Source of the DNA: Blastomussa wellsi
Lineage: Eukaryota; Cnidaria; Anthozoa; Scleractinia; Plerogyridae
DNA: 64,000 nt
Direction: 5' to 3'
Assembly (NCBI GenBank): GCA_947652115.1
Contig: OX393567.1
Span: 1,491,800 to 1,555,799 of the forward strand
The notes beneath the pieces were generated by a model, which saw only the letters and a program-made list of their open reading frames with translations, was not told where the DNA came from and did not search any database. Of the stretch, positions 22,781-34,720 are shown piece after piece. A program made the translations under genes and the position numbers. The number at the start of each line of letters is the position of its first letter. Position 1 is the stretch's first letter.

Positions 22781-25700
22781 GTATAACAATATAATTTGGT
22801 TTTATCAACTGGGTTGATAATGTCAATTGGCCACCGTAAAGAGATTCAAGAGCTGACGTTTCGAGCGTTAGCCCTTCGTCGGAGCGAAGCTCAGGTGCGT
22901 CATGAAGGGACTATACTAATTAAATTGACTTTTAGAGCGGTTTTCAAATGAGTGTCGAACTTAAACCTGAATTGAATTGGCTTTGCTTTACTTTGTTTTC
23001 TGATTGGTTTAAAAAGTTCGCGTCACTTTCCTAACCAATCACACTCTCACCGCCGAGTGCGTCTGGCTGTAATTTTGATTGGTTCATTGGATGATCTGTG
23101 TCCTTTTGAAAACCCCGCTCTATCGTGAAGTTGATACCTTGTCCAGATCCCAGTCTGGTAAAATCCCTGTATTGTCATGCTCAATTGTGATTCTGTCAAC
23201 AAGTCCTACAAATCTTGTCTTGACCAAAAACGAATCCACTCTAGGGAAAACAAACATAATATGAGTTGTCTATAACCATCTCATATCCAACAAGCGCAAG
23301 TGGAATAATTGTTTTATTAAAAACGCCCCAAAAATATTGTACAAACATTGCGAAAAATGCATTATTTTACGCGTACACGTACGATCCATCTAATGGATCA
23401 TTCAAGTGAAAAAATAAGAATAGCGATACAGTATCACACCACAGGAATCTAAAATGGATGCCATTTAATTTTCTTCCAAAGACTGATATGCAGAGGTTTC
23501 CTTTTCTGTGCAAGACTGAATGACGTGTGCCATGCAAACAAGGACAAGGGTTTGGGCCTGGAATTGAAGCCTCTCTGTATTCAGTCTCAAGTCAGATATA
23601 AGCGCCTTGATTATCACAACAAAACAAGTGCAAAGTGTTGTTGATCACTGGCTCAAGCGCACTAGAGAAACACGTTTGCCTTATGAAACTCACCGTCCTC
23701 TCGTAAATTTCCTCTTGTCGTTATTGGTGAGATGTATTTTTGCTGTGCTCTCTTCCAAACCATACATCATCCCGTAGATATTGATATACACTTGCGACGT
23801 CGTTCCTGCCAGGCGCAAGTCAGCGGTGTATACGGTGATGTTGAAAAAGTTCTCTGTCAAAAAGTAATTATAGTGGAAATAACCCGGTGAAATTAAATCG
23901 AAAGGTATACCCATACTTTAAATCATATTGGCGCTTCGCCGGTAAGGAGTTTTAGGGAGCGTTCGTTTGGGATGTTCCAGAATAAGAATATATTCCGGAA
24001 TATATTCCGGCTATTCTGCTCCTGGGAGCAGAATAGCCGGAATGGAAATCCAGGTATTCCGGAATGAGAGTAGCTCCCAAACAAACGCTTACTCGCATTA
24101 TTGCAATTATTCACAAACGCGCCCTTAATTAATAATCATGATAATGGGGGATTTTTATGGGCGTTTTTGATGGGCTCAGGAGGCTGTTGTCAACATCTAT
24201 CTTTTTAACGCAAAGAAAAACGCGAGAGATAGCCAATTTTAGTCCCAACAACTCGTACTTCTGTTTTTTCCCATGCCTCCAATTATTCTCTCGCAATTCT
24301 TTTCGCAAAATCAAAGCAAATGGAGGACTACTGTGAACAAATATTATAACTGGAGGAGCTTATATTTACAGTGTCTTGGGGAAAATTATGAGCTAACGCT
24401 GGCCCCAATGAACGATATATATTGTAAGCTCTGGCTGATTAAAAACGTTTTGACCCGCAATATTTATTAATCTCCTGGCGGTCAGTTTCTACTTTAGTAC
24501 GTACGTAAAATGTTATGTGCATGTTGACTTAATTCTACGTCCATACCTTCATTTGTTGGGCAGCCTTGTTCACGGATTGCCTTTAAAACCGTTTCAGCTC
24601 TTGCAAGGATTGCCTCCGTTGCTAAACTTGAATACAGTGGACTTCTCGGAGGTGAACGATCTCCCTTGTGTAACAGGTTGTCATCTTTGCGCGTCTTCTC
24701 GCGTGGTGAATTCTCTTTTAAAGCGTTGGAATCTAGTAGATTATTTAACACATCCCTCTGGTCTGCCCGCTGGGTTTCTCTCCACAAAGCGTCGCTACCT
24801 TGTAGACAAATTTAAAGTATAGAAAAGTATGGAAAACGGTAAAAGCTAGCGCGGTTAATTTTATTACTTACAAATGTTTCGTTTGTAATTATAAAGTAAA
24901 ACTGATCACACATTGCAGTGGCGAATCGAGGCTTCTTTCTAAAGTAAATTTCGGCCCTTGAGGCATAAAGGGGCTCCCCTAGATCTGTAACTGCACGCTT
25001 ATAATTATATAATGCTACCAAACCGATGTATTTCACTGACCCGTTTCCTCTCGTATTTATAGATTTATCCATCCGAAAAATGACAGCTTCAGGAATAAAT
25101 TATCATATTTGTTAACGCAAAAATTGGCGCCTTAAATAAATGTGTTCTGAAAGTTTTTCTAATTCTCACGGCTGCATTTCTAAATAAAATGTAGAAAAAT
25201 AGATATACTTCGGATGAAGAAAAGTTATTGTTTGGTCTTTAAAGCTAGCAAGCGCTGATTTGGAAAGTCAAGTTTTTAATCCTTGCTCAAAGATGCATAA
25301 ATATGCTTTTGCTTTTTTTCCAAAGGGAAGACGCGTTATACATATCAAAATATTAATCCTTCGCAATGAAAATCTATCTATCTTGTCTTTTTGATGTACT
25401 CCTAATTTCAAGGTGTTTGTTAAACTGAAATGAAGATCTCAGTAGGAATGCAAACATGAACTTTCAACTTGAACAATACACAGTTGGATTGAATTAATAA
25501 ATATCAGAAATCCTACCTGTTTAAATTAAAGAAAACTCTTTTTAGGTTAGCTTGAAGAAATAAATACTGATCATGAATAAAATGTTGTTCTTTATTGAAT
25601 CAAACTGGACGAGCAAATTGATGTGCTGATGTTAGTACGGAATTAGTTTGTCCCCGTCTTTGCCAGATCATAAGGAGCCAGTTTGCACACGGGCAGGTTA

Positions 25701-25853
25701 TGTTTAGAAACTCAGCCAATGTATTTAGTTTGCAGTCTGATGATCTGAGTCTAGGCAAGAACTATTCATACCTTGATAATTTCCTCTTGCAGCAAGGCTT
25801 GAGATCACCATCATCGCAAAAACACCTCCTCGCAAAACGCCCTTCATGATCAT
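22395..25853 (-). CDS. secreted single-PLAT-domain protein (231 aa)
   Basis: Minus-strand exons: 25853-25772, 24798-24547, 23853-23694, 23240-23138, 22493-22395 (82, 252, 160, 103, 99 nt). All phases close and give 232 codons. The N-terminus (MIMKGVLRGGVFAMMVISSL) is a signal peptide. Residues 28-111 form a hydrophilic linker with no known domain. Residues 112-231 are a PLAT/LH2 beta-sandwich: FNITVYTADLRLAGTTSQVY, then EHDNTGILPDWDLDKVVVHD, a hallmark of the family. PLAT domains bind lipids or proteins. A second ATG at 25847 is also possible. The next gene upstream on this strand is an astacin whose PLAT exons have the same phases (1-2-0) and a 103-nt central exon, so the two share an origin. 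The last intron holds a partial Penelope-like repeat. Confidence 0.85.
22738..22887 (-). mobile_element. truncated Penelope-like terminal repeat
   Basis: The tail (GTAAGTTTCTAAAGAAACTG) is at the left and the first arm follows up to the hairpin centre (CCCTTCGTCGGAGCGAA). The other arm is missing. It lies in the final intron of the PLAT gene. Confidence 0.65.
23955..24090. mobile_element. foldback MITE
   Basis: GGGAGCGTTCGTTTGGGA at the left pairs with TCCCAAACAAACGCT at the right. The interior is itself palindromic (GGCTATTCTGCTCC / GGAGCAGAATAGCC). It lies in an intron of the PLAT gene. Confidence 0.65.
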
Positions 25854-27406
25854 AGCTCCAGTCACAAATCGTTTGGACGACTTCAACTGTACTTTTCCGC
25901 CAGTAAACCTCGATCGCAAATTAGGGTAAATAATTACAAAACTTTGAATTTTTACAACTTTGATAACCTAAAATGGAAAAACATCCGATATTTGAAGAGT
26001 TTCGTTGCATTCGCACTCGAGGCCTCAGTCTAATGATTGTCGTTAATATTTAGTATTGATTATTTTTTAGAATAAGGCGGGAGATTTGAATGTCATGGAT
26101 CAGCAATTATCAGTGTACTTATACTATTAAATTTGCACTCGAAAATAATGCTAATTTTTTCTGTTTAGCGTTCGGCAGACCATGAAATTTTGCGCTCCAT
26201 GAATCTGTCTATTTTTTGCCTGTGTTTATAGTTAGACCCCTCAACTATGTATACGATGTCGGTTATCATCAGCAGTTTGACAGAGATCCAGGCATTTTTT
26301 GCTGGCCCCAGTTTCTCGAGCACTAACCAGGAACTGACCATCTTTCCACTGGAAGCATGAAGGACGCGTTTCTGTTAGTTTCAGTTTTTTTTGTTGTGTA
26401 GACTACGAGCAGGTTTCGTGCGGCCATTTTTTCGCTTCGCGCTGGACGGACTAAGAAAAAAGGGACTGCTTGTAGTCTATTTGTTGTGCTGTGTCTCTAA
26501 GAAAGGTAAACCAGCCTTAAAATGTATTTCTTTAAATAAAGTTACTTATCCTCTTTTCTTTAAATTCTCTTGGGTAAACGTTGGCGTCAAAGAGTAAGAA
26601 GTACAAAAACGGGGTCGCTAAGTCCAACTAGTTTGACCAGTCGTAAAATCGTGCGAGTTTTCTCAGTAAAGTTGGCATAATGTTTGTTTCTCTATCTTTT
26701 CAAACACGCGAAAGAGGAGAGGGGGGAGGTAAATCATTTGCCCAAAACATTCTCCCAAGTCGCTTTGCCCAAATTTCTCTTGCTTCCCAAAAACTCTGAG
26801 TTGCCCAAAATTTGTTAAGACCATATTGACACAGCAGACGAGAAAATCATTCGAGATTGATGGAGCAGTTTATTTTAGATGCGATCAAAGGTACTACTGT
26901 CACTAGCTAGGCTAGAATTAATTTCTTGGTGCGTCTACAGTTTTCATTATGAAGTCTTGCAAACACCCTTTTAAATAAAACAACAACAGTGTCGCCTCAT
27001 GATCGATGAGTTTTCAAATCAAACTGGACAAATTCTACAAGCCCTATCCATGTAAATAACTTACAAACGTCAGGCATGTGCCCTCATCGAAATGAACCGA
27101 TGCTTTCCACTTGTTTGTCAAGCGCTACCTGACTCTAATTCATTCTCGTTTTACAATTTGTTTGGGAAAACAGGAATTTTCGTAATCAATATGGAACATT
27201 TTTGCTCGAATCTCATAGACCTACATCGCAGACAACTGAACTGAAATGCACTGGACTGCCATAAACGTCTGCATTTTGGCACTATGTACCCTATACTGTA
27301 AGACTGCCTAGTTATATTTTTGCCGGGGGCGGTGCTGAAAATCCTTGACAAATAAAATTCACCTGTAGTTTATTCTACATATGAAAATTGCAGTGTTAAT
27401 CATCAT
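25854..27406. other. intergenic, repeat-bearing
   Basis: Between the two PLAT-containing genes, no exon is supported. It contains a small MITE (26401-26479) and a G-rich repeat at about 26718-26830 (GTAAATCATTTGCCCAAAAC) that recurs inverted near 48930-48990. Confidence 0.5.
26401..26479. mobile_element. 79-bp MITE with TA duplication
   Basis: GACTACGAGCAG at the left pairs with CTGCTTGTAGTC at the right, with TA on both sides. It is a relative of 18717-18890. Confidence 0.55.
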
Positions 27407-30400
27407 CTAAGAAGTACATAAGCTTAAAAAGCTTCCAACGTTATCCAAAGTCTTGATAATAAGACTTCCACTCAGCCAACAGCAGCAGTAGAATGTAACA
27501 TCGACTCGTCTCTTGTTATTCTTCACGCGAATCTGGAGAACAAAAAAAAGGAATCGTTGATACATTTAGGTTGAGGTTTCATTTGAGCCTAGTGGCCCAT
27601 CAGGCCGGAGCTTATCCTGGTTCCCTTAGCATGAGGCGACTGGGAACATTTCTTCTCCCCCCTGGATGGGATGCTAGTCCACCATAGGGTTACCCCCGGA
27701 GATTAATATCGCGGGTATTCATTTGTTTAAGAACACAAACCCAGGACGCTCGACCAGGATTCCTACCCTTAGGCACCACGCCTCTCCTTGATACCTGTAA
27801 ACTAAGGCTAACATTACGGGAAGCACCGTGAGCGATCAGGAAAATGTGTTCAAGATTTTGTCAACAATATAAGGTACATCACCACACACATAGCTACCTT
27901 TCTCAAATACCAGCCTCCTAAAAATCCTCCATTACTGAGCCTGATTGTTAGTTTCGTCAGCTTACCCAAGTCTGGTGAAATAACATTAAAGCTATCCACA
28001 CTAAAGCAAGAAAATAAGAAGTACCCGATTAGGTATAAGTTTCTTACGTGTTGTAGCTTCAGGGCTACCAGTGGTGGATCCAGACTTCTTTCTAAGGGGG
28101 ATCGGGGGTGGAGGGTATTTCCGGCCATTCGGGCCTTAAATAAAGGTGGGGGCCCAAAAGATTTTCCGGTCGTTCTAGCCTTTATATTTTCGCAAATAAG
28201 GGGGCGGGGCTCGGGCCCCTAACCTAGATCCGCCACTAGGTACAAAAGGAACCCATGCACATGCTCTCACCTGTCCATCTCAAAGGCGCTCTTCTTTCCC
28301 GCCAATTCCACTTCTCCTGAGTTTTGCGCATGCCCATTATTCTGTCCGAACAATTCTACAAAGACTTTGGCGTCTGTTCCTGCCAAATATTTATTTCCGG
28401 TGTATACTATGACTTTGTAGTTATGAACTGTAAAGTATAGAAAGAAAGATATAAAATGTGACAGAGGACCGCTTTCGCGAGCTATGGCGCCATTCCTAAT
28501 TTTGTCTCAAATGATTTCCAGAATCTTTTAAAAGCTGTCAGTGGCACAAGCTTGACAACTGTCAACTAAATGCAATCTTCTAATTCTAGCTGTCTTTATT
28601 TAGCTTTTTATTTCTATTTAATGTCTTCGTCAATTCCAACTCTAGCTTACAAAAGAACGTTTCAAAATTAAAGGCAAAACTGCAGCAAAGAAGAGCAAAG
28701 TGAGATTCCTTGCCGTTTTTCGCATTTCCTGGAAAAGAAATTGATAACGGCACTTCAGCATATGCATCCACTCAACTAAATGTACATTTATTTCAATAAT
28801 TCCGTGCTGGTCACATGCTTTAAAAAAAAGAACACGCGTATGCTTTATACAGTACCTTGCTTGAGTGCCTCGGGACAGTTATACAGAAGATTAATTTGCA
28901 TGACATCTACAGCAGATAAGGAATTGACGTTCCCAAGTGGCATGCTGGGATCGGAGATGGCTTGGATGGTGTCGTCGCCGTTCTTGCTGAACTCGTTGTT
29001 GGAGTAATGCATGATGGACTGGAAGTCGTATGGCTGGCCGAGCGTTGTAACTTCACCACGCTTGCGGATCTCAAACTGTTTCAAGTGATCTACAATAAAG
29101 AAGGTGAAACGTGTGAACAGGCTCTCTTTAAGCCTAACCAACTATCTTACCAGGGCTCAGCAGCATAGGATGTCACAGTGGTGGAACGGATTCATTCGAT
29201 ATGTGAGTCGAGTTTGAGGGTTTCTCTCCGGATTCTCTGATTTTCCTCTCTCAACGAAAAAAAAATCAATTCGATCTGGAATAGACGGCCCCACAAGCGT
29301 ACCGGATTTAAATACTTCCGTGTCTAAATAAATGAAATTTATTTTTTTACAGCTTATTTTCTCTTAAACTGAACAATTACCACTCTTGATGTTATTCCAT
29401 AAAATCTTCACAAACTTGTCTCGATCTGGTCTGGTGTGCTCGTGAAAAAAGCCCAGAACGTGCATGAGCTCATGGATCACGTGACCTCTGTTCTTGCATC
29501 CGCTTCCCAGTGACAGCAGCTGTTTCCCGCCTTTTCTGCCGATGTATGATTTACAGACACTACTGTTAAAGAAAGAAAAAAAATCTGAAAGAGCGCTAGT
29601 TTATTAGTTTATTTCTAAGCGTAGAACAGTATTTTTAACCACTGCATATAAAGTTGTATTACAAATTAAATGCCATAATTCAAACTTGCTCGGGTCAGTG
29701 ATGGGAGAATATCGGCGCTCACCACCCTTTCTGTAAGGACCTCGTTTCACTCGATCCGAAACTGTCATAACCAAAAGGGCTGATATTTTCCCAGTACAAC
29801 GCTCGCGCTTTAATAATTAACTCTGATCGAGATAGAACATGTTTAAATTAAAGTATATGTAGCTCGACTGCATGGACGTATCTTACTTGCTGTCTTCGTA
29901 AAATTCGATGTAATCCTCTTGATTTGTGAGCTCTATGAATCTAATGCACGTGTGTTTAGCGATGGCGTCTGCTGCTCCCCTGATCGTTTGCTTGTCGTAG
30001 TTATCTATAACAAGAATTATCGACCTACTGAGACATGACATTTTTCTATGTATATAAATGAACACAGCGTAGTACAAACCGGTAATAAGAAAATAAAAAA
30101 ATTAAAAAATGCGGCTATAGTCAATACTGTAGTGGCCTTCTCGTTACTTTCCGTGCAGGTAATAAGTTACAGGTCCTTAAAGATGCAATATTTCTAAAAG
30201 CAACGTTGCTGGAGTGTCGAGAAATTCAGCGAATTTTTTAATTAAGAAAGCCTTTAGAACCCAACTGAATGGCTCATAGCTGCCGGTGCTTAATTCTGGT
30301 TTCTGTAGCATGAAGTGACTAGGTTTCTTTCTACCCAAAATGGATGGAATGTTAGTCCATCGCAGGTCGCTCTCCAGGGCTATGTCAGGTCGCCCCAAGA

Positions 30401-31371
30401 ATTCGCCGCGCCGGTACCCATGTATAGCATTTTATACTCCAGTGTGTCTTTCCCAAGCCCACAACTCAGTCACCCCGGGACCCAGGGCTCTCTGGACCCC
30501 TTGATTCGGAGCCCAGCCCTCCAACCATAAAGCCACCGCGCCAGATTTGGTTAGCTTGCGCAGAGTTATAGACTTTTCTCTGCTCGTGAAAACATATTTA
30601 TACCACAGATGAAGGAAAATTTGTGCTTACCAAGCCCTGAGAACCATCCCCCAGTCTTGACTGTGTAAGGTATGAAGACATTTATCACGTCTCTGTTGAG
30701 TTTGTCGTAGGTAGCTGGCCAAAGATGTCCGCGATAGAGCACAGTCGCTCGTTTTTGTTTGCGCAAATTTCCGTACAATTGGCTGTTTTGTTCTGAAAAG
30801 GAAAACGGAGAGATAAAAAGCCTGTTCAGTTACAAGGATTAAGAACATAAAATAAGGGTTTTAAAAAAATAGATTGAGACTGTCATAGTTTAATTTATGC
30901 AAGATATCATTGTATGTATTATCAAAAAACTGTCTTGCAAAGAGTGTTCTGACAAGAGAAGTATGTGCGATTCAGCCGGCCAACTGGAAAACGTGTCAAA
31001 CCCGCATAAAAAAATACACAATCTTATCGAAATCTGCATCGAAATCTCAACACAATAACGAATTTATTTTAAAGAAAACTGCAAATCGATTAGAATATTA
31101 TATATTTTCTCCTGATTATCTTGTGTCCCCAAATTATTATGGGATTTTTCCCAGGCTATAACATTAGTTATTGGCACATGCATTGACACAGTTTATCATC
31201 ATTGTCAGCATCATCTATGATCTGCGGATGTTAATTCATAATGGCTCCGGCTCTTTCCGAAAAGAAGCATAATTTATGTCTACTGATTTGTAATTATTTA
31301 CACGATCACCCACCTGAATAACATGTTGATAGTAACACAAAAACAAAACCAATGAACACAGACAGCTTCAT
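27407..31371 (-). CDS. secreted astacin metalloprotease with C-terminal PLAT domain (380 aa)
   Basis: Exons on the minus strand: 31371-31311, 30792-30631, 30004-29887, 29562-29381, 29089-28856, 28427-28271, 28000-27898, 27532-27407. They close in phase to 381 codons. The signal peptide (MKLSVFIGFVFVLLSTC) is followed by a short propiece ending near a basic RKQKR. The M12A catalytic domain has the zinc motif HELMHVLGFFHEHTRPDRD (His144, Glu145, His148, His154) and the Met-turn SIMHY (199-203), so it should be active. Residues ~253-380 form a PLAT domain (YKVIVYTGNKYLAGTDAKVF...LSNGGFLGGWYLRK). Astacins process matrix, growth factors or prey protein. No CUB/EGF/ShKT domain follows, which is unusual; the PLAT module replaces it. 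The exon-1 donor was set at GTGATC because the nearer GTGGGT would shift the frame. Introns hold two SINEs and a MITE. Confidence 0.88.
27588..27785 (-). mobile_element. SINE copy
   Basis: Shares CCCATCAGGCCGGAGCTTAT, CCCCCTGGATGGGATGCTAG and the 'AAGAACACAA' phrase with the copies at 63742 and 30228. It lies just upstream (in gene orientation) of the last astacin exon, inside its final intron. Confidence 0.7.
28069..28239. mobile_element. MITE with CAGTGGTGGATC ends
   Basis: CAGTGGTGGATCCAG at the left pairs with CTAGATCCGCCACTA at the right. It is GC-rich inside (GGGGGCGGGGC). It lies in the intron between the two PLAT exons of the astacin gene. Ends of this type are common in animal hAT-derived MITEs. 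Confidence 0.55.
30228..30545 (-). mobile_element. SINE copy
   Basis: Diverged member of the same SINE family (TCTGTAGCATGAAGTGACTA, GTTAGTCCATCGCAGG, CCGGTACCCATGTATA). It lies in an intron of the astacin gene. Confidence 0.65.
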
Positions 31372-32967
31372 TAGTAATATTATCCGTGTGCAGGGCTTCG
31401 TAGAATCTGCAAATGACTGATGGTCGCTTCAAATGGTCGCTTCAACTGTATAAAAGCGTTCATTCGCTCAGTAAGCTGTCAGAAACGGCATCGCGACCGT
31501 TACGAATAGAATTAATTGTTTTGAAATGACATGCAGATAATTTGAATAGCGTCTTTTGTTTTTCTATAATCGAATGATAATTCAATATAAATAAGCATCT
31601 TGTACTTGTAATGCAACGCGTATTCTCGCAAGGGAGGGGTGGGATAGGGGTGGCGAATGGAGAGTGAACTCTAATACCGGATGAAACTGAAGTTAAATAA
31701 TATCTATACATTTAGGTATTTCCTGTAATAGCGAGTTTCAACTGATTGTCGTAAAACCAAAACCAAAGTAATTACTTTAACCAATCACAAGGGACGGAGA
31801 CAATCCAGTGAACCAACCAAAAACTCAAAGTAGTTACAGGTAGCCGACACAAAACGCGGGAAAACGTGAGCGCGGGTGAGCCACGATTGGTTTTGGTTTT
31901 ACTTTTGATTGGTTGAAAAAGTGGCGCGAGATTTTTTAAACCAATCACTAAGTGTAGTGGTGCAAAGCCAAAATAATTCGTTGTTTACTTTCGACACTCA
32001 CGTGAAATATTGCTCCAGTGGGGCGGGTAACAGCTCACGCTATCCGCCCCGCATAATTTTTAAGCACGCGAGCAGTAGCCTGATTTTGCAAGCACTTGTG
32101 AAGCATGTTCATATCTAAGATCGCTAACTCCGTTTAGTTGGCTCATCCTCGGCGTAAAAAACCTGTGAAACTCACGAGTGACGTGAAACAAAGAACGAAC
32201 AAGACAACAAAGAACCTCGAGACAATATATAACAGAAAAACAATCGTTCAAAAATATTTAAGAAAAAAGACACGAGGTAAACCCACCCGTTTAGTTTATT
32301 AACGATTGCGCACGTGGTTGATGTGACCACACCTCAGTTGGCTGCTTATAAAAATTGAAGTATTGCTCATTTCATTTAGCGTTGATTATCTCGGCTGCAC
32401 GAAGTGGCTTCATGTTTAATTTTCCTGACAATATCAACGCCAGAAAATGTTTAGAGCTCCAGCTGTTTATAAATCTCCTTTTTATCGTGTACAAAAGGTA
32501 AATTCGTGACCGATAGTCAAGCGGCACGCTAGCCAATATGCAGTCAGATATTGCAATTCGAGGAGTTTCCTTTATGGGTTGTGCTGGATGGCTTCAATTC
32601 CAACCTTTTCCCAAGATCAGCAGCACCAGAAAAATGGTTATAGAACTCCATTAGTACTTAACTTAGTCTCATTTTCATCGTGTGATAAGCAACAAATTCG
32701 TGACCAGACGCTCAACAAACTGATTTATTTTTAAAAAAGCTGTCTCACGTTTAACGCCAATATTCGGAGTTGTTGCGATTATTATATTGTATAATCACCG
32801 GTGCTACGTCATTCCTATCATATATCCTTATATCATATATCTTCCTCTATTTGGAAAATGTCTCTATCTGAGTTAGACTTGCGAGATGATGCCCAGTGAA
32901 ATTCAATATCATTGTCTCGCTCGTTTGTTGTACGGCGTTACGTCATCATCATCATCATCATTTATTT
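31372..32967. other. intergenic, CCAAT-rich
   Basis: No supported gene. From about 31760 to 31960 several CCAATCA/TGATTGG boxes occur on both strands, suggesting promoter-like sequence or a repeat. A direct repeat of ATGGTCGCTTCAA lies at 31419-31444 just upstream of the astacin gene. Confidence 0.4.
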
Positions 32968-33234
32968 AGATAATTTGGTTTTATCAATTATACAACTGGG
33001 TTGATAATGTGAATTGGCCACCGTAAAGAGATTCGAAAGCTGACGTTTCGAGCGTTAGCCCTTCGTCGGAGCGAATCCAACGAAGGACTAACGCTCGAAA
33101 CGTCAGCTTTCGAATCTCTTTACGGTGGCCAATTCACATTATCAACCCAGTTGTATAATTGATAAAACCAAATTATCTTGTTATAGTTCCCATCGACACA
33201 ACTCAACAGTTTCTTTAGGAATTTGCCCCCTCTA
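32968..33234 (+). mobile_element. full-length palindromic Penelope-like terminal repeat
   Basis: Both arms are nearly perfect over about 90 bp, with an ATACAACTGG variant shared by the two arms. The tail ends TTTGCCCCCTCTA. The 14-bp duplication ATCATCATTTATTT (32954-32967 and 33235-33248) flanks it. It is inserted at a CAT microsatellite. Confidence 0.8.
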
Positions 33235-33481
33235 ATCATCATTTATTTGCCTATTTTCTTAATATTACAAAAAAAATACATGGTTCAATATGCGGCCAGG
33301 TGACCTCGGGAACCCACAAGGCTTATAGTTGAGCCCACCTCGTACGTCACAATATGTTAACAAAAGATAGTGTTACGAGTGTGCGGCTTGGACAAATTCA
33401 TTGAGTATTTTAGTACAAATTCAAGCAGTTTATTCTTAAAATTAACATGTAGTAGATAACCAAGCTAATCTTATATGACAT

Positions 33482-34320
33482 TTATTTATTTATTTATAAC
33501 TTTATTAAAGTGTCAAATGCCAATAGCTAAAACCTAACTAATAGCCTATAAATTACAAGAAAAATTTGTGGAGAACCGATGTATATTCAATAAAACCTAG
33601 TTAGATCTAAGAAGACTACAAATATATTAAGATTGTATATTTCAAACCATATTAAAATATAGTTTAAAGAGGTTGCAGCCTCTACAGTCACTGACATTTT
33701 CAGCTAGGGCAGTAAAGTCCTGATGGCGTATGACGCTTTTAAATTACTTCAGAGAGGAAAGATTTCTTATTTTAGGAGTGAGATCGTTCCACAGTTTGGG
33801 CGCTAGGTAACGAAGTGAGTGTTTTCCACGGTTACCGAGGTTGAACAAATTCTCGTTTTCCTAAGTAATATAAGCCGGTGTCTATTTGGAAAAGATTACA
33901 AAGTCTCTCTGTGGCAGTAATTTATGTTTTATTTTTTACATAAAGATGGCAATGTCTTGTAATCGTCTATTATACAGCGATGGTATGGCTGTTTTTTCCA
34001 GAAATTCCTCGTAGCTAGAATGTTTATCCTTAAAAAACTGTCCTGAGCCCTCTTTCTTTTATCGCTAGCCTTGCAGAAGTGCCAAGTTAGGTGACAGTAA
34101 GGAAGATGTGGTAAGATGGCAGCATTTTTTTGCTGTAGCTTTGCTCCAGTTGGAATCAGGTTTTTCAGTCTCATAAGGACTCCAATCCTTTGGCTTGCTT
34201 ATACACGTTGTCTTTATATTACAAATGCTGTGCCAGCGTTTTGCAAAGATTCCATGTATGCACAGCATTTTATTCTATGTTTATTCTGTTCTGGGTGCCA
34301 GTCAGCTGCTCTGCAATAGG
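33482..34320 (-). pseudogene. 3' remnant of a non-LTR retrotransposon (LINE reverse-transcriptase end)
   Basis: On the minus strand one frame reads RLKNLIPTGAKLQ, ILPHLPYCHLTWHFCKASD and KQPYHRCI. Further on, in other frames, it reads NLGNRGKHSLRYLAPKLWND. This matches the thumb/C-terminal region of CR1/L2-like coral LINE polymerases. Frameshifts and stops break it. The 3' end at the left is an (AAAT)n-like run at 33482-33505, as expected for this clade. Confidence 0.75.
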
Positions 34321-34389
34321 ACCATTTGTTATGAAGGCGATCTTTAACAAGTTACAGTGTAAAACACTATACTAGAATACAGTAAATGG

Positions 34390-34720
34390 TTTGAACCCGG
34401 GGGTAACAGTCGATCGTGTAGTTTGATCGTCCGGGTTAGGGTAGTCCTGAGAAGGACTGTTGGCGATGACAGTGACTGACGTTTCGACGACCTGAGCGAA
34501 AGTCATCATCAGTCATGTGAAGATTTGTTTGTCAGTCGAATGATATAAGTCTGGTTCCTGAAAACTGATTGGTCAGTTTAGCCGTGACGTAATTGGCTGT
34601 AAGACTCGAGTAGTTGATGTCGTCGGTCGTGATTGGTCGGTTTCGATCCGTCGGTAAAGTTAGGTCGTTCTATTCGGTCTGTTTGTTATGTCCATGTCGT
34701 GAGTTAGTCGTTTGTACGGT
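34390..34720 (-). mobile_element. second type of Penelope-like terminal sequence with hammerhead-like motif
   Basis: Read on the minus strand, 34516-34475 contains CTGATGA followed by a short stem-loop and CGAAACGTCA: the conserved core of a hammerhead ribozyme with its GTC cleavage triplet. Hammerhead motifs are known in Penelope-like elements. Stem II is imperfect (one extra base after CTGATGA), so activity is uncertain. It is unrelated in sequence to the palindromic repeat family, apart from this core. Confidence 0.45.

Noticed and set aside
23920..24130. minus ORF MNNCNNASKRLFGSYSHS...
   Set aside because: It spans a foldback MITE inside an intron of the PLAT gene.
32800..34520. CRISPR-like array or bacterial contamination
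   Set aside because: Inverted repeats here are paired hairpin arms of a retroelement-derived repeat, with no regular spacers; all genes in the window are spliced animal genes.
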